Below are positions 36,082 through 49,417 of a DNA stretch of 64,000 nucleotides, one piece after another. The notes under the pieces are model-generated. The model saw only the letters and a program-made list of their open reading frames with translations, searched no databases and was not told the origin of the DNA. The stretch is from Taiwanofungus camphoratus (taxonomy: Eukaryota > Basidiomycota > Agaricomycetes > Polyporales > Taiwanofungaceae). The number at the start of each line of letters is the position of its first letter. Positions within the stretch are counted from its first letter, which is position 1. Both the position numbers and the translations under genes were made by a program. The DNA lies in contig CP021222.1 in the NCBI GenBank assembly GCA_003999685.1, positions 744,001 to 808,000 on the forward strand, given 5' to 3'.

Positions 36082-39000
36082 CAGCGATTTCTTCCGTCAT
36101 CTGATATCAGCGAGCGAGGCTGAAAAAAAAAACGAGCTTAATGATGACGAACTCGTATGTCACTCTGCTGTTGGTACTGAAGGATTTATGATTTCTCTCC
36201 AGGGTCAGGCCATCACTATAATCTGAACATATACTGACGACCACTCTAGAAACTACTGTTCATATTCTTTCAACCACGCTTGCGCTGCTCGCTGTCTATG
36301 AAAAGGAGCAAGAAACGGTAGCCAAACGTATCAAGGGACTCCCATTTAGTATATAAGATGCTCCGATAACACTGATCAGGAGGGAATAGCTCTTATAGGC
36401 TCACGTCTTTGTGTCTTGAGAGTCCTTCGATGATTTCTTACATTACAGATCTCACTGATCATAATGTGGAGTTTTGGAGAGTGAGCTCATTAGTCTGATG
36501 GTGCCAAAGTAGTCCTTGCATTGTTGTTTGGAACATAATATATCATTATCAATGATCGTACAACATCAAATCGTGAGAATCTATCGATGAGTTATGGCAT
36601 ACATGTCGTACATGTTGTAGAAATCCTTCTACGTCTTTTGCCTGAGCATTAGATCGTAGATGCGTTGGCGCTCTGGAGCTTGTGGTCCACGAGAGCCTGA
36701 TCAAAAGCATCCTTCCAGCCCTGACGGACAGCGAGTTTGCGACTATGATCATCGCTCGACCCAGGTAATGCGAAACGACTGAGACGGGCAACAGGCTGAG
36801 ATTGGGCTGTGCTGGCACGTTCGAAGGAATAATTTCCAGGGAGGGGAACTTTTGCCATAATGGCTTTGTCGACATCTTGTGCAGCGAGGATATTGATGTC
36901 TCCTAGTAGCCTCTCGATGTCCTGTTTGATCTGTTCATAATCGTGAGTTACCGAGAGGAGAAGTACGTCCCGTGTCAACTGTTCCATCGGCAGCGTAATG
37001 TGCAGGTCAGGGATCGTATCACGGTTGAGATGCGCATCATTAACATAGATGCTATTTCCTAGCGTGATCGTGCCTTTCGCGAGTGCCTCCGTCAAATCGA
37101 GCTTGTCGAGCATTGTGTGAATATCGAGGGCTGCCTGACCATATTGACCATCGAATGGGTCCGCATAGATGGAAACCTTATACGACTTTCCGACAGCGAA
37201 GAAGTCAGGGTGGTGTCCATGGCCGTATGGCTGCATAGCGTGCTCGCGTATATCATCCATGATCGCAATGACGCCTTTTGGTAGTTCTGATCCTAGCTTC
37301 GAGCCACTGCTCAGCTCGAGTTTGACACGGCTCGCAGAGAGCTGAGCATTCGGGTCCTTGAGGAGGACATGGTCGATGTGTTGCTCATTGTGTGTGCCAT
37401 AAAGATAGAATGGCATGAACACAGGATAATTTCGGGCGAGATTCCTAGGTGCAAGAGATGTGTGTTTGAGGATGGTGATATCGGTCAGCTCTACCTCGGA
37501 TAGCAAGTTCGCAGGTTGAACACTACGAATGAAACAATTCGTTACACGTTTGCTCATACAAAATACACCTCAGCACTTACCCATGGATGGTGGGCAATCC
37601 TTCTTGCACGTCCACGATACATCTTTGATTCTCGAGAATTGACGACAGCAGTTCCTGCGCAGATGTATGCATAGTAAAGATTGCGTCGGGCTTTGCCTTC
37701 TGCGCTTCTGCGTACTTCTTCATGTCGTCTGGTTTCAACTTCGCCGACACGATGAGTTGCTGGCGATAGCTGCCCACATTGAACATCGGAAGATAAGTGA
37801 GATACAAACTGTCAATTCCTTGCATGAGAAAGCTATGAATCGAGGGGACGATATTGATCCGTTTCCAACAGTTCTGTGTTGTAAGTAAATCGAGATCAGC
37901 TCGCTAGACGAGAAAAAACTGAATCGGACCTGGACTTCCTCTTCCGCTACTTGTCGGAATGCTTTTGCCAGGTCATACACAAAATTGCCAGCGGTCGGAA
38001 AGGGTGACATCGAGACGTTACACAGACCGGTCATTGTCGTAGGGTCGTTTTCGTTGAGCTGAAGACGCCTCTTGAAGATCTTGAGACATTCTCCGTACTT
38101 TTCCTCCTCGAATTCAGTGCCCATGAGAACGAGCGGCTTCTCCTGAGCGTTGTCGTCGATCTTCGTGATCGAAAGCCTGTCGACAATTCGTGCATTGAGA
38201 TAGCTTGCTTCGGCGACATCTCTGTTAGGCGGACCATTCTTGGAGAGTCTGAAATTGCAAGCAAACGCATTGATAGAAAGGTCGGAGCCCATTCTCTTTA
38301 CCAAGGCCATAGCCTCAGGGTCCTCGACGAGCTCGAGATTGTCACGGTTGGTGATGTATTTCCTGATCCACATCCGTTGTTCTTCTACTTCTTCTTGCGA
38401 CTTGCCATCCTGTTCTGCCGGAAGCATATTCAGCGGGGCAACGATCAAGGTGTTAGAATCGAGCGTCATGGTAGCCCAATGACTATACATCTACCAAGAA
38501 GAGCATTCAATTCCCATAATAAGCTGCACTTGAACAATTTCCCTACCTTCACGGATGTGAACATGGCCTCGCCTAAAAGACCACCATAACCGCCTTATTG
38601 ATCTCGGTGAGTCGTATTGTATATACAATGATACGCGAGTGACAAACCTTTGTGTAGCCCAATGACTTCGTTCGAGATGTAGGCCGCAACCGGGGAGGCA
38701 CCAGGTTTGCTAAATACAAAGAAAAGTGAAGATGCATTTCGTAAATTTGTGACGCATTTCGGCTGACCTCCCCTCAAGGCCGTAGGTTCCCATCGACTCA
38801 ACAACATCGGTAGCGCCATTGTTGATGTATGGACAAGTCCATGTGATCAGGAATTTCGCTCGTTCATCCTTGTAGCACAATCCACCTGCAGGATACGGAA
38901 CGTAGCCCGATTTGTGAGGATCAATCGTAATTGAGTCAGCATGCTTCAAGCACTTGAGCTGCGCCTCCGTATAGGGCGAGAGCGCAAGCGTCGGAACATA

Positions 39001-41155
39001 GTCGTCTATTTCCCTGTTTTTCTTGTAACCCGTGGGCACCGGATGCAGCATGGACGCGAAATAACCGCCCCACGCGGCGTCGCAGTGGACCAGGAAAGAT
39101 ACACCATAGTCATCTTCGAATTTTCGGCGGAGTGCAAGCACTTCTTCAAGAGGATCGACGGCGCCATGTTCTGTGGTACCCATGATGGCTACAACAGCAT
39201 AGATGGGATGTCCTCCCTTGACCAGCTTGGCGAGCTCATACTCGAGTTTCATAATGTCCATGCGCGCAAATAAATCCACGTCCACCAGTCGCACGTTGGT
39301 CCTGCCGATGCCGATGATGGCTTGAATTCGAGCAGTCAGGAATTCGCGCAGACGTTACGAGAACGCCATCGGACCGACTTACCAGCTCCCTTAGGCCAGC
39401 CGTAATGGTTCATTTTAGATATCAAGTACTGTGGAGTGTGTGCAATTCCGTAGCGCTTCTCTAACGGTTCCCTGCCGATCGACTGAACGAGATAGGGAGA
39501 AATCTCCTCCTCCAGGAACTGCTGAGAGATGCCGAACTGTTGAGATAAGCGATCAGGTATGCTGAGGACTACCTCGGACTTGAGATTGAGCAAGTCGTGG
39601 TTTGATGCTTCCATGAACAAGACCTCCCCGCTGTCTTTTTTGGTAAGAGGGACTTTGAAGCTGGATGCGACGAAGGCGAGTTTGCCTTCCTCGATTGCCC
39701 ACTTTAGCGAGAGAGGATAGAACTTCAAGTTGCGAGCTGCGGTGAAATGTGCTCAAGTCAAGCACATAGCCGGAGCAGTCATGACGCTTACCGACCCTGT
39801 TGCACTTTGTCAAACCGATGGGCTAGAGCGATGCAGGAATGATGATTGCTTACCACATGGACTCCAAGTTCGCGACGGAGCCATCACAGGTGATGTGGCC
39901 CCATCCTTTATACTTAATCCCCGGACGTTTCGTGTCCTCAGCGGTATTATAACCGAGCATCTTACAGAGTTGTTGTCCAGCGCAATACTCAACATAGCTG
40001 GTGAGCGGGCTGGCCTCAACGGCGACGTTGTTCGGGTTGTGCATCATGGCAGTGATGTATCCAAGGGTCGCCGGCATGGAGTTGTCAAAGCACATGTGCC
40101 CAATGTAGCGCGGAGAGAAGGAAGGCACTGAGTAACGGCATAGCAGCTCTGTCATCATGCCGAGGTAGGCCTTCAGATCGTTCTTCTCCCGCTCGTACGC
40201 ATCCGAGCCCTTGATGCTATCTGTGATGAAGACCTGATAGTTGCAAGCCATTGCTTGAATAAAGCTGGTATCTCGTACAATAGATATGATCACGTACAGG
40301 GTCATTGGGAAAATAATCCTTGCGAGAACGGGTGATACGATCGACAACGTCACATAGATGATCTTTGAGGACCTTATGGTTTTCAGCCTTGGGTCCTAGA
40401 AACCAAGCAGACACTGCCTGGTGCGTCTCGTTTGAGATGCAATACACAGCGTTGTTGTCGAGCTGAATTTTGTTAGAAATGTGCTTGTAGAAAGTCATGC
40501 TGGCAACGTAGTGTTAGCAGCGTACCCTGAGGGAAGGGTAAAACTTGGTCGCCAAAGGCAGGCTATAAGGGGCTTTGATACTATTCACGACCAGAGGCTA
40601 ACAACGGTCAGCCGCAATGGAAGAGGTGCATAGAACACAGTGACACCGGCTTCGACATCTGGGAGTCTCGAGGTCAAGGAACGCAACTTGAAGCTTCCAG
40701 AGGAATGCATCAGGTCGAAATCCGCGATGTACTGTCGGAGGTTCGAAGGGCTTAGTGCCAGTAGCACCGACTAGGTAAATTCATTTATGTAGGCACAGAT
40801 CTGACGACGGAGTGCTTCGCCGGCTAGTGTCGTGCAATCTCAAGAATGAGACGATCCGTGGCGGGGATACCGAGCATGAAGATGCGCACTTGAGCGTGTC
40901 ACTCTGATGAGGACAATGTCCCAGCAGCGAACGAGAATCCGACCGACATAAGAGTGCCGTTAGCCAATTTTCTTGGTCGTATGGCCGTATATCGACGAAG
41001 CTGATGAATTAGATATATTGCAAACCCTTGACATGTAGTAGGCGACCGTCGCTGACGTTCCCCCCTACGCGATTGCTAAATGTCGACACGAATCAAACGA
41101 CACATGCCAGTCATGAGACGTGGATTGATCTCAAGAACGCGAAACGGGATACGTG
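36082..41155. repeat. Tandem duplication, unit A (left copy)
   Basis: Unit A starts at CAGCGATTTCTTCCGT (36082) and ends near GAAACGGGATAC (41152 region). The same landmarks recur in unit B at 41164 and about 47200. Matching sequence covers the whole decarboxylase gene, its 3' flank (CTGACGACCACTCTAGAAA at 36233 and 41592) and its 5' flank (GATTGCTAAATG at 41071 and 47110). Unit A is about 5.1 kb; unit B is longer because of extra sequence in its 3' flank. Confidence 0.8.
36649..40498 (-). CDS. Non-canonical aromatic amino acid decarboxylase, copy A
   Basis: PLP-dependent group II decarboxylase of the mushroom ncAAAD type. From ATG 40498 (MTFYKHISNKIQLDNN) exons give SPRYIGHMCFDNSMPATLGY, GHITCDGSVANLESMW, MGTTEHGAVDPLEEVL, VHCDAAWGGYFASMLHP (Asp for the PLP ring nitrogen) and SITIDPHKSGYVPYPAGG (PLP lysine), then MFTSVKMYSHWATMTLDS. 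The protein continues about 500 residues beyond a usual decarboxylase. The beta-rich C-terminal part (EVELTDITILKHTSLAPRNL to DHKLQSANASTI, stop at 36649) corresponds to the appended C2-like region reported for the Psilocybe enzyme, described as calcium-activated and acting on Phe, Tyr and Trp. No stop breaks the exons. Product: aromatic monoamines; cytosolic. Substrate choice is inferred from the family. Confidence 0.88.
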
Positions 41156-41163
41156 GGGCTACA

Positions 41164-44100
41164 GCAGCGATTTCTTCCGTAACCTAGTCTCGGCAGGCGA
41201 AGCTAGAGCGAAAAAAAGAGCTTCATGTTGAAGAATCCGTATGTCACTCTACTATTGGTACTGCAGGATTTACAACTTCTCTCCAGATTGTTGGTACAGG
41301 TAGACCGCGGACGTGAGCGTGACGGATACGCCATGTGACAAGTGGGCACTTGACCGCGAAGTAGATAGTTTCATCCCTCAGTCGTCGACCACGAACACGG
41401 CGCGACTGAGGTGAGGACCCTTTTCATACGATACGATCCAACGGACTGACTAGAGCACAACGCAGACACGTAATCATAACAGGTACGAATTGTACAGTAG
41501 GGTGCGACTGAGATACGTAATTATAACACAGATCGGCTTCGCTTTTATGTTCGCTGGCCACGGTCATGTCATCACTAGAATTTGAACATCCACTGACGAC
41601 CACTCTAGAAAACCACTGCTCATGTTCTTTCGACCATACTTGCGCTGCTCGCTGTCTATGAAGAGGAGCAAGAAAAGGTAGTCATGCATATTTATAAAGT
41701 TCTACCCGATGGACGAGACCCGGCAACGTTGCTATTTGGTATATTGACAGGCCATTACTCGGACGGCTTATCAGATATTTGACGGCGTAGCGAAGCTAGA
41801 CAAAATTCTTGCTTGTTTCCAAGAGGCCGCAAGGATGTTTCGTAGTATCTATGTTCCGTGCCACGCCTTCACGAATCTCTGCACTTCAGCTTCGGCTGCT
41901 GTGGTGACCCGCAATACTACTCAGAGCTGAACCTCCCTAAGGGAGATGGGAATTGTCCTTGCACCCGGAATTAGGATCCTGATTAACACGATTGGAATAC
42001 GCGAGTATTAACCAAATTAGATCCGTTTGACTGAAGTTTATCATCAGCTACATACCTATTTCCTAATCTCAAGTTCATCCCTCCAGCTGGGACGGTATGC
42101 AAGAAGGCGAACTCACTTTCTTCGGTCTAGAACATCATGCTTGTCTCTGCAGGAAGTCTACGATGACAGAGGCTGTTTACCTGCTAACTCTATCCGCAGC
42201 TGGAAGTTCGGCATTTGGCTCCAAGACAGAGGAACTAGGGGAAAATGGGTCTAGCAGGTGCTGCAAGGTAACAAGGGATTCCCATCTGGATACAAGACGC
42301 TCACATCCTCGTGTTTCGAGGGCCGTTCCTTCGACAATCTCGTACATCGTTGATCAATATGCAGTTTTGGGGAGCAAGCTCATGAGTCTGGTGGTGCCAA
42401 AGTAGTCTTTACAATGTTGCTTGGAACATAAAATGTCATTATCAATGATCGTACAACATCAAATCATGAGAATCCATCGATGAGTCATGGCATACATGTC
42501 GTACGTGTCGTAGAAATCCTTCAACGTCTTTTGCCTGAGCATTAGATCGTAGATGCGTTTGCGCTCTGGAGCTTGTGGTCCACGAGAGCCTGATCAAAAG
42601 CATCCTTCCAGCCCTGACGGACAGCGAGCTTGCGACTATGATCATCGCTCGACCCAGGTAATGCGAAACGACTGAGGCGGGCAACAGGCTGAGATTGGGC
42701 TGTGCTGGCACGTTCAAAGGAATAATTTCCAGGGAGGGAAACTTTTGCCATAATGGCTTTGTCGACATCTTGTGCAGCGAGGATATTGATGTCTCCTAGT
42801 AGCCTCTCGATGTCGTGTTTGAGCCGTTCATAATCGCGGGTTACCGAGAGGAGAAGTACGTCCCGTGTCAACTGTTCCATCGGCAGCGTAATGTGCAGGT
42901 CAGGGATCGTATCACGGTTGAGATGCGCATCATCAACATAGATGCTATTTCCCAGCGTGATCGTGCCTTTCGCGAGTGCCTCCGTCAAATCGAGTCTGTC
43001 GAACATTGTGTGAATATCGAGAGCTGCCTGACCATATTGACCATCGAACGGGTCCACATAGATGGAAACCTTATACGACCGTCCGACAGCGAAGAAGTCA
43101 GGGTGGTGTCCATGGCCGTATGGCTGCATAGCGTGCTCGCGTATATCATCCATGACCGCAATGACGCCTTTTGGTAGTTCTGACCCTAGCTTCGAGCCAC
43201 TGCTCAGCTCGATCTTGACACGGCTCGCAGAGAGCTGAGCATTTGGGTCTTTGAGGAGAACATGGTCAATGTGTTGCTCATTGTGTGTGCCATAAAGGTA
43301 GAATGGCATGAACACAGGATAATTTCGGGCGAGATTCCTAGGCGCAAGAGATGTGTGTTTGAGGATGGTGATATCGGTCAGCTCCACCTCAGACAGCAAG
43401 TTCGCAGGTTGAACACTACGAATGAAACGATTCGTTACACCTTAGCTTACGCAAAACACACCTTAGCACTTACCCATGGATGGTGGGCAATCCTTCTTGC
43501 ACGTCCACGATACATCTTTGATTCTCGAGAATTGACGACAGCAGTTCCTGCGCAGATGTATGCATGGTAAAGATTGCATCGGGTTTTGCCTTCTGCGCTT
43601 CTGTGTACTTCTTCATGTCGTCTGGTTTCAGCTTCGCCGACACGATGAGTTGCTGGCGATAGCTGCCCACATTGAACATCGGAAGATAAGTGAGATACAA
43701 ACTGTCAATTCCTTGCATGACGAAGCTATGAATCGAGGGGACGACATTGATCCGTTTCCAACAGTTCTGTGTTGTAAGTAAATCGAGATCAGCCCGCTAA
43801 ATGAAGAAAAACTGAACCGGACCTGGACTTCCTCTTCCGCTACTTGTCGGAATGCTTTCGCCAGATCATACACAAAATTACCAGCGGTCGGGAAGGGTGA
43901 CATCGAGACGTTACACAGACTGGTCATTGTCGTAGGGTCATTTTCGTTGAGCTGAAGACGCCTCTTGAAGGTCTTAAGACATTCTCCGTACTTTTCTTCC
44001 TCGAATTCAGTGCCCATGAGAACGAGGGGCTTCTCCTGAGCGTTGTCGTCGATCTTCGTGATCGAAAGCCTATCGACAATTCGCGCATTGAGATAGCTTG

Positions 44101-47100
44101 CTTCGGCGACATCCCTGTTGGGCGGACCGTTCTTGGAGAGTCTGAAATTGCAAGCAAACGCATTGATAGAAAGGTCGGAGCCCATTCTCTTTACCAAGGC
44201 CATAGCCTCAGGGTCCTCGACGAGCTCGAGATTGTCACGATTGGTGATGTGTTTCCTGATCCACTTCCGTTGTTCTTCGACTTCTTCTTGCGACTTGCCA
44301 TCCTGTTCTGCCGGAAGCATATCCAGCGGGGCAACAATCAAGGTGTCAGAGTCGAGCGTCATGGTCGCCCAATGACTGTACATCTAGTAAGGGGAACATT
44401 CAGTTCCCATAATAAGCTGCACTTGAACAATTTCCCTACCTTCACGGATGTGAACATGGCCTCGCCTAGAAGACCACCATAACCGCCTTATTGATCTCGG
44501 TGAGTCGTATTGTATATACAATGATACGCGAGTGACAAACCTTTGTGTAGCCCAATGACTTCGTTCGAGATGTAGGCCGCAACCGAGGAGGCACCAGGTT
44601 TGCTGAATACCAAGAAAAGTGAAGATGAATTCTACAACGCGTGATGCATTTCAACTGACCTTCCCTCAAGGCCGTAAATCCCCATCGAGTCAACATCGGT
44701 AGCGCCATTGTTGATATATGGACTCGTCCATGTGATCAGGAATTTCGCCCGTTCATCCTTGTAGCACAATCCACCCGCAGGATATGGAACGTAGCCCGAT
44801 TTGTGAGGATCGATCGTGATTGAATCAGAATACTTCAAGCACTTGAGCTGCGACTCCGTATATGGCGAGAGCGCAAGCGTTGGAACATAGTCATCTATCT
44901 CTCTGTATCTCTTGTAGCCTGTGGGCACCGAATGCAGCATGGACGCGAAATAGCCGCCCCATGCGGCGTCGCAGTGGACCAAGAAAGATACCCCATAATT
45001 GTCTTGAATTTTTTCACGGAGCTCAAGCACTTTCTCAAGCGGATCGACCGCGCCATGTTCCGTGGTGCCCATGATGGCCACAACAGCGTAGATGGAATGG
45101 CCCTCCTCGATCAGCTTGACGAGCTCGACCTCGAGCTTGTTTATGTCCATACGCGCGAATAGATCAACGTCCACCAGTCGCATGTTGCTTCTGCCGATGC
45201 CGACGACGGCTGAAGTTCAAGCACTCAGAAATTCGTACAGACCCCAGAATCTAAGCTGCGCCTTTACGCAGCTTGACTCACCAGCTCCCTTAGGCCAACT
45301 GTAATGGCACATCTTGGATATCAGGTACTGTGGAGTGTGTTTAATTCGATAGCGCCTCTCTAACGGTTCTCTACCAATGGACTGAACGAGATAGGGTGCA
45401 ATCTCCTCCTCCAAGAACTGCTGAGAAATGCCGAATTGCTGAGATAAGCGACCAGGTATGTCAAGAATGACCTCAGGCTTGAGATTGAGCAGGTCATGGT
45501 TTGACGCTTCCATGAACAAGGCTTCTCCGCTGCCTTTCTTTGTGAGAGGAACTTTGAAGCTGGATGCGACAAAGTCGAGTTTGCCTTCTTCTATTGCCCA
45601 CTTCAGCGAGAGAGGATAGAACTTCAAATTGCGAGCTGTAGCGAGACGCATTTAAGCGAACACAAAGAGCTGGAACAACCATGACACTTATCGACCCTGT
45701 CAAACTTCGTCAAAACAATGCACTGAAGCAACACAGAAAGGGTTATTACTTACCACATGGACTCCAAATTTGCAACGGAACCATCACAGGTGATGTGGCC
45801 CCATCCCTTATACTTAACCGCTGGATCTTTGGTATCCTCAGCAATATTATAACCGAGCATCTTGCAGAGTTGTTGTCCAACGCAATACTCAACATAGCTG
45901 GTGAGCGGGCTGGCCTCAACGGCGACATTGTTCGGGTTGTGGATCATTGCAGTCATGTAACCGAGGGTCGCCGGCATTGAGTTGTCGAAACTCATGTGTC
46001 CGATATAACGCGGGGAGAAGAAAGGCACTGAGTAACGGCATAGCAGCTCTGTCATCATGCTGAGGTAGGCCTCTAGGTCGTTCATCTCCCGCTCGTAGGC
46101 ATTCGAACGCTGGATATCCTCCGTAATGAAGACCTGGCAGTTGCAAATCATTGTGTTCAGGAGGCTGTTATCTCATACAGAACATATCACCACGTACGGG
46201 ATCACCGGGAAAGTAATCCTTGCGAGAACGGGTGATACGATCGACAGTGTCACACAAGTGGCCTTTGAGAATCGTATGGTTTTCAGCCTTAGGTCCTAAA
46301 AACCAGGCAGACACGGCCTGGTGCGTCTCGTTTGAGATGCAATACATAGCATTGTTGTCGAGCTGAATTTTGTTAGAAATGTGCTTGTAGGAAGTCATGT
46401 TTGCGATGCAATGTTACAGAGTGCGAAGGGAAGGTGAAGATGGGTCGCAGAAGATGGACTATAGGGGGCTTTTGTACTATTCGTGACCAGGGTTAACATG
46501 TGGTGCTCAGTGGACCACCACGGTCAGCCGTAGCAGTAAATGTATGTGAAATGTGTCATTGGCTTCGACCTCCGAGAGTTTAGAAGATACCCTAAGCCCT
46601 TGTGGTCAAGAAATCCTGATCTTCCAAGGAAAGGCATCAAGTTAACATCCGCGACGTATAGATGGAGATTCGAAGTGCATGGTACCGGCAGCACCAATCA
46701 GATACATTCAGTACAGGCACTGGCCTGAAGATAGTGCCTCGCCGGGTGGTGTCGTGACAACCTCGAGGCACAAAGAGACGAACAACAATGCACAGAGGTG
46801 ACAGCAAACATGGAAGAAGTGGACAATCGGGTATATCAGACATGATATTACGCACCTGAACAGGTCACGCTGGAAGGGAGGACGTCCCCAACACTGGCTC
46901 TACCTTCGCGAAGCGAAAAGAATTGACTGGAAGCACTTCTGCAGTTACTTAAACCATCATTTAGAACATACCAATAGCGCCGACGGACGGACCTAAGATT
47001 GCATAAGCCATTTTTTTCCATCACTTATTTTCTCGCTCGACGAAGCCGATGAGAAAGCTATATCACAAACCATTGGAACATAAATGACTATGTCTAACGT

Positions 47101-47217
47101 GCTCTGCACGATTGCTAAATGCTGGTGTTGAGGCGAGGCCACTTCAACAAACGACACACGGCAGCCATGAGATAGGAGAAAAGTTGATTGGTCTCAAGAA
47201 TACGAAACGGGATACAA
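41164..47217. repeat. Tandem duplication, unit B (right copy)
   Basis: Direct repeat of unit A, starting within about 10 bp of where unit A ends. Gene bodies are offset by 5893 bp at the stop codon and 5900 bp at the start codon, so coding regions differ little in length. The 3' flank of unit B holds roughly 0.8 kb absent from unit A, in two blocks at about 41290-41565 and 41700-42350. Coding sequence is near identical by eye; flanks are more diverged. Confidence 0.8.
42542..46398 (-). CDS. Non-canonical aromatic amino acid decarboxylase, copy B
   Basis: Tandem paralogue of the gene ending at 36649. ATG 46398 gives MTSYKHISNKIQLDNN; the same exon order follows with VHCDAAWGGYFASMLHS and SITIDPHKSGYVPYPAGG intact, and the C-terminal C2-like part ends at the same residues (stop at 42542). 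All exons stay open, so both copies look functional. Differences are scattered substitutions (for example LEKVLELREKIQDNYGV where A has LEEVLALRRKFEDDYGV) and one residue missing near the DVVESMG/DVDSMG site. Exon 5 (44632-45183) looks the most diverged. The two copies may differ in expression because their 3' and 5' flanks differ. Confidence 0.87.
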
Positions 47218-47468
47218 ATGGAATACACCAGCGTCCGGCCCATTCGATGTGAAGAGGGACGTGCAGGTTTCTTGCCACTCTCAGCCTCTCGTTCCCAGAA
47301 CCAATGCGTCAGCAGGGCTTGCACAGGTAGCGAATTAGACTGGTTTTCGATACTTCCAGTTTGAGATACATTTATAGGGGATGGCAGCAGGCAATGAAGA
47401 CTTCGAAAGGTATCTCGAACAGAGAACGTAGATATGTGGGTGCAATTCCCAAGCCTCAAAAGGCTGGC
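46399..47468. other. 5' flank of decarboxylase copy B up to the LINE insertion
   Basis: Contains the unit B promoter (homologous to 40499-41155) to about 47217, then unique sequence to the LINE target site. No gene seen. Confidence 0.5.
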
Positions 47469-47484
47469 GACACGGTGCACGGTG
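47469..47484. repeat. Left target-site duplication of the LINE (16 bp)
   Basis: GACACGGTGCACGGTG. An identical 16-mer follows the A-rich tail at 50597-50612. Confidence 0.93.
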
Positions 47485-47551
47485 GCTGCATGCGTACTAT
47501 AACGCTTGCCTCGATTTCGAGGTCTATCCGAGCGTATTCAAGCAGTCTGTT

Positions 47552-49417
47552 ATGGTGGTTCTACCCAAACCGAACAAACCGGACTATACGCTAGCGAAGG
47601 CCTACAGGCCTATCTGCTTGCTGAATTGTTTTGGCAAACTGTTCGAAAAGATCATTGCCAAACAAATGCAGTGGGATGCCCAGAAGTGGGGAATTCTACA
47701 CCCATGCCAGTTTGGTGGGGCTATGCAGCATAGCACCACTGATGCTGGCATTCAACTAGTGCACAATGTCAAAGAGGCATGGGCGTGCAACCTTATCCCA
47801 TCGGTGCTATTGCTCAATGTGTCACAGTTCTACCCGTCCATCAATCATGATGCACTGGTAGGAATCATGCGAAAGCAGGGCTTCAATAGCAAGCTCTGTA
47901 ATTTCATAGCAAATTACTTGATCGGGCGAAAAACCCGATTCTTGTTCAATGGTACCTTGACCGATCCATCTGACTTTGATGTCGGAGTCAGCCAAGGATT
48001 GAGTTTATCCCCAATTTTATCTGGGGTTTACATTGCACCGGTCATACACAAGTGGGCGCCAGTCCATTTGGTACAACCGGGCCGAACAGGGACCCAGTTC
48101 TATGTGGACGACGGTCTCATTATGGTGGCTTCACCGAAGGCTGTTGATGACAGCCCGCAAGCCCTTGTCCTGAAGAACAATGCTATATTGGCGGATGTCT
48201 TCCATGATCTAGTCGGCGACCTGAACCGTTTAGGTTTAGGTGTCGAAGGAGATAAGCTGGAGTTGATGCACTTCTGGAAGCGCCAGAAGGGGTATTCAAC
48301 TTCACGACCCCTGGGTCTGGATTTAACCATCCGAACTGATGGACATGACGTCACTTTGCGAGCAAAGGACACGATGCGCTATCTTGGGTTCTTCCTAGAT
48401 CCCAAGCTTAGCTTCCATGCACATGTGCGGTTTTACGCCAATAAGGTGGCCAGCACGTGCAATGCACTTCGCATGCTCGGTAATTCGACACGCAGATTCC
48501 ATCCCATCAACAAAAGGCGGCTCTATATTGCGCACGTCGTTCTGTTGATGCTATATGGTGCTCAACTATGGTGGAACCCACAGTGGAAGGGCCTCAAATG
48601 GGCTGCAAAAGAATTGCAGACCGCCCAGTCGAGAGCAGCTAGGTGGATCACCGGCTGTTTTAAGACCACACCGATCGGGGCGATGGAGATGTTGGGTGGG
48701 TTGGTCCCCATCCGCATCCAGGTCGACCGATACATGGAAAAAGCTGCACTTCGAGCGCGGCGAGTTCATGAAGGGCACCCAATGAGGGCCGCTCTCCCAC
48801 CTTATTGGGCGACTAACGTCACCAATATTACTGCACCATGGCCGCTTAATTCGCGCCATGGCAAAAAACAGACTGTCACCCCCATGACGTTCATAGATCG
48901 CATCGGGCGGCAGTCATCAGAAGACTTTGCACCACTCCATCCGGAGGCGCGGCCCGGTGATCGGGTCGTGGATCGGTACATTGATCGCTTCGAGCAGGTG
49001 TTCCTGGATGGAAAAGGTCCAAACAAACGCTCTCCTGAATTCGCCGACTGGTTGGAGTTCACCTGGTGGCCGGAATTCCGGCGCCAGTTGGCCCAGCCAG
49101 AAGGGCGAATGCTGTTCACTGATGGATTGTATGCAAATGCGCCATCAGTGAGATCTGGTAGCGCGTGGCTCGTCATTGACGGGGAAGACCACATTGCCCA
49201 TGGGAAGTTCGGGACTGGTAAGGTCCAGAGCTTCAATGCAGAGATGCTGGCATTGGTGCGCGGGCTGCGTGAAGCGGCCCGTGACGTCCCTGCCCACATC
49301 ACCACCCTTATAGTCTGTTCCGATAACCAATCGGCACTTGACCGAATCTTCAAGCCAGAAGTCGGGCCATCACAGATGGCGGCGGTCATGGCCTCTCAAC
49401 ACGTCCGAGTGTTGTAG
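47552..49417 (+). pseudogene. LINE ORF2 fragment: reverse transcriptase and RNase H
   Basis: Open for 621 codons. RT motifs: VVLPKPNKPDYTLAKAYRPI, a motif A reading SVLLLNVSQFYPSINHDAL, GVSQGLSLSPILSGVYIAP, FYVDDGLIMVASP (motif C, intact YVDD) and MRYLGFFLDPKLSFH. The RNase H part shows LFTDGLYANAP, FNAEMLALVRG and CSDNQSALDRI. Motif A has Asn (codon 47816-47818) where the catalytic Asp belongs. The frame ends at 49415-49417; homology continues at once in another frame, so a frameshift separates the two parts. The copy is dead on at least three counts: truncation, Asn substitution and frameshift. Confidence 0.88.

Noticed and set aside
36093-42440. Possibility that the two decarboxylase copies are LTRs or another mobile element
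   Set aside because: The repeated unit is built around an intact host gene, with no terminal motifs or target duplications; simple tandem duplication explains it.
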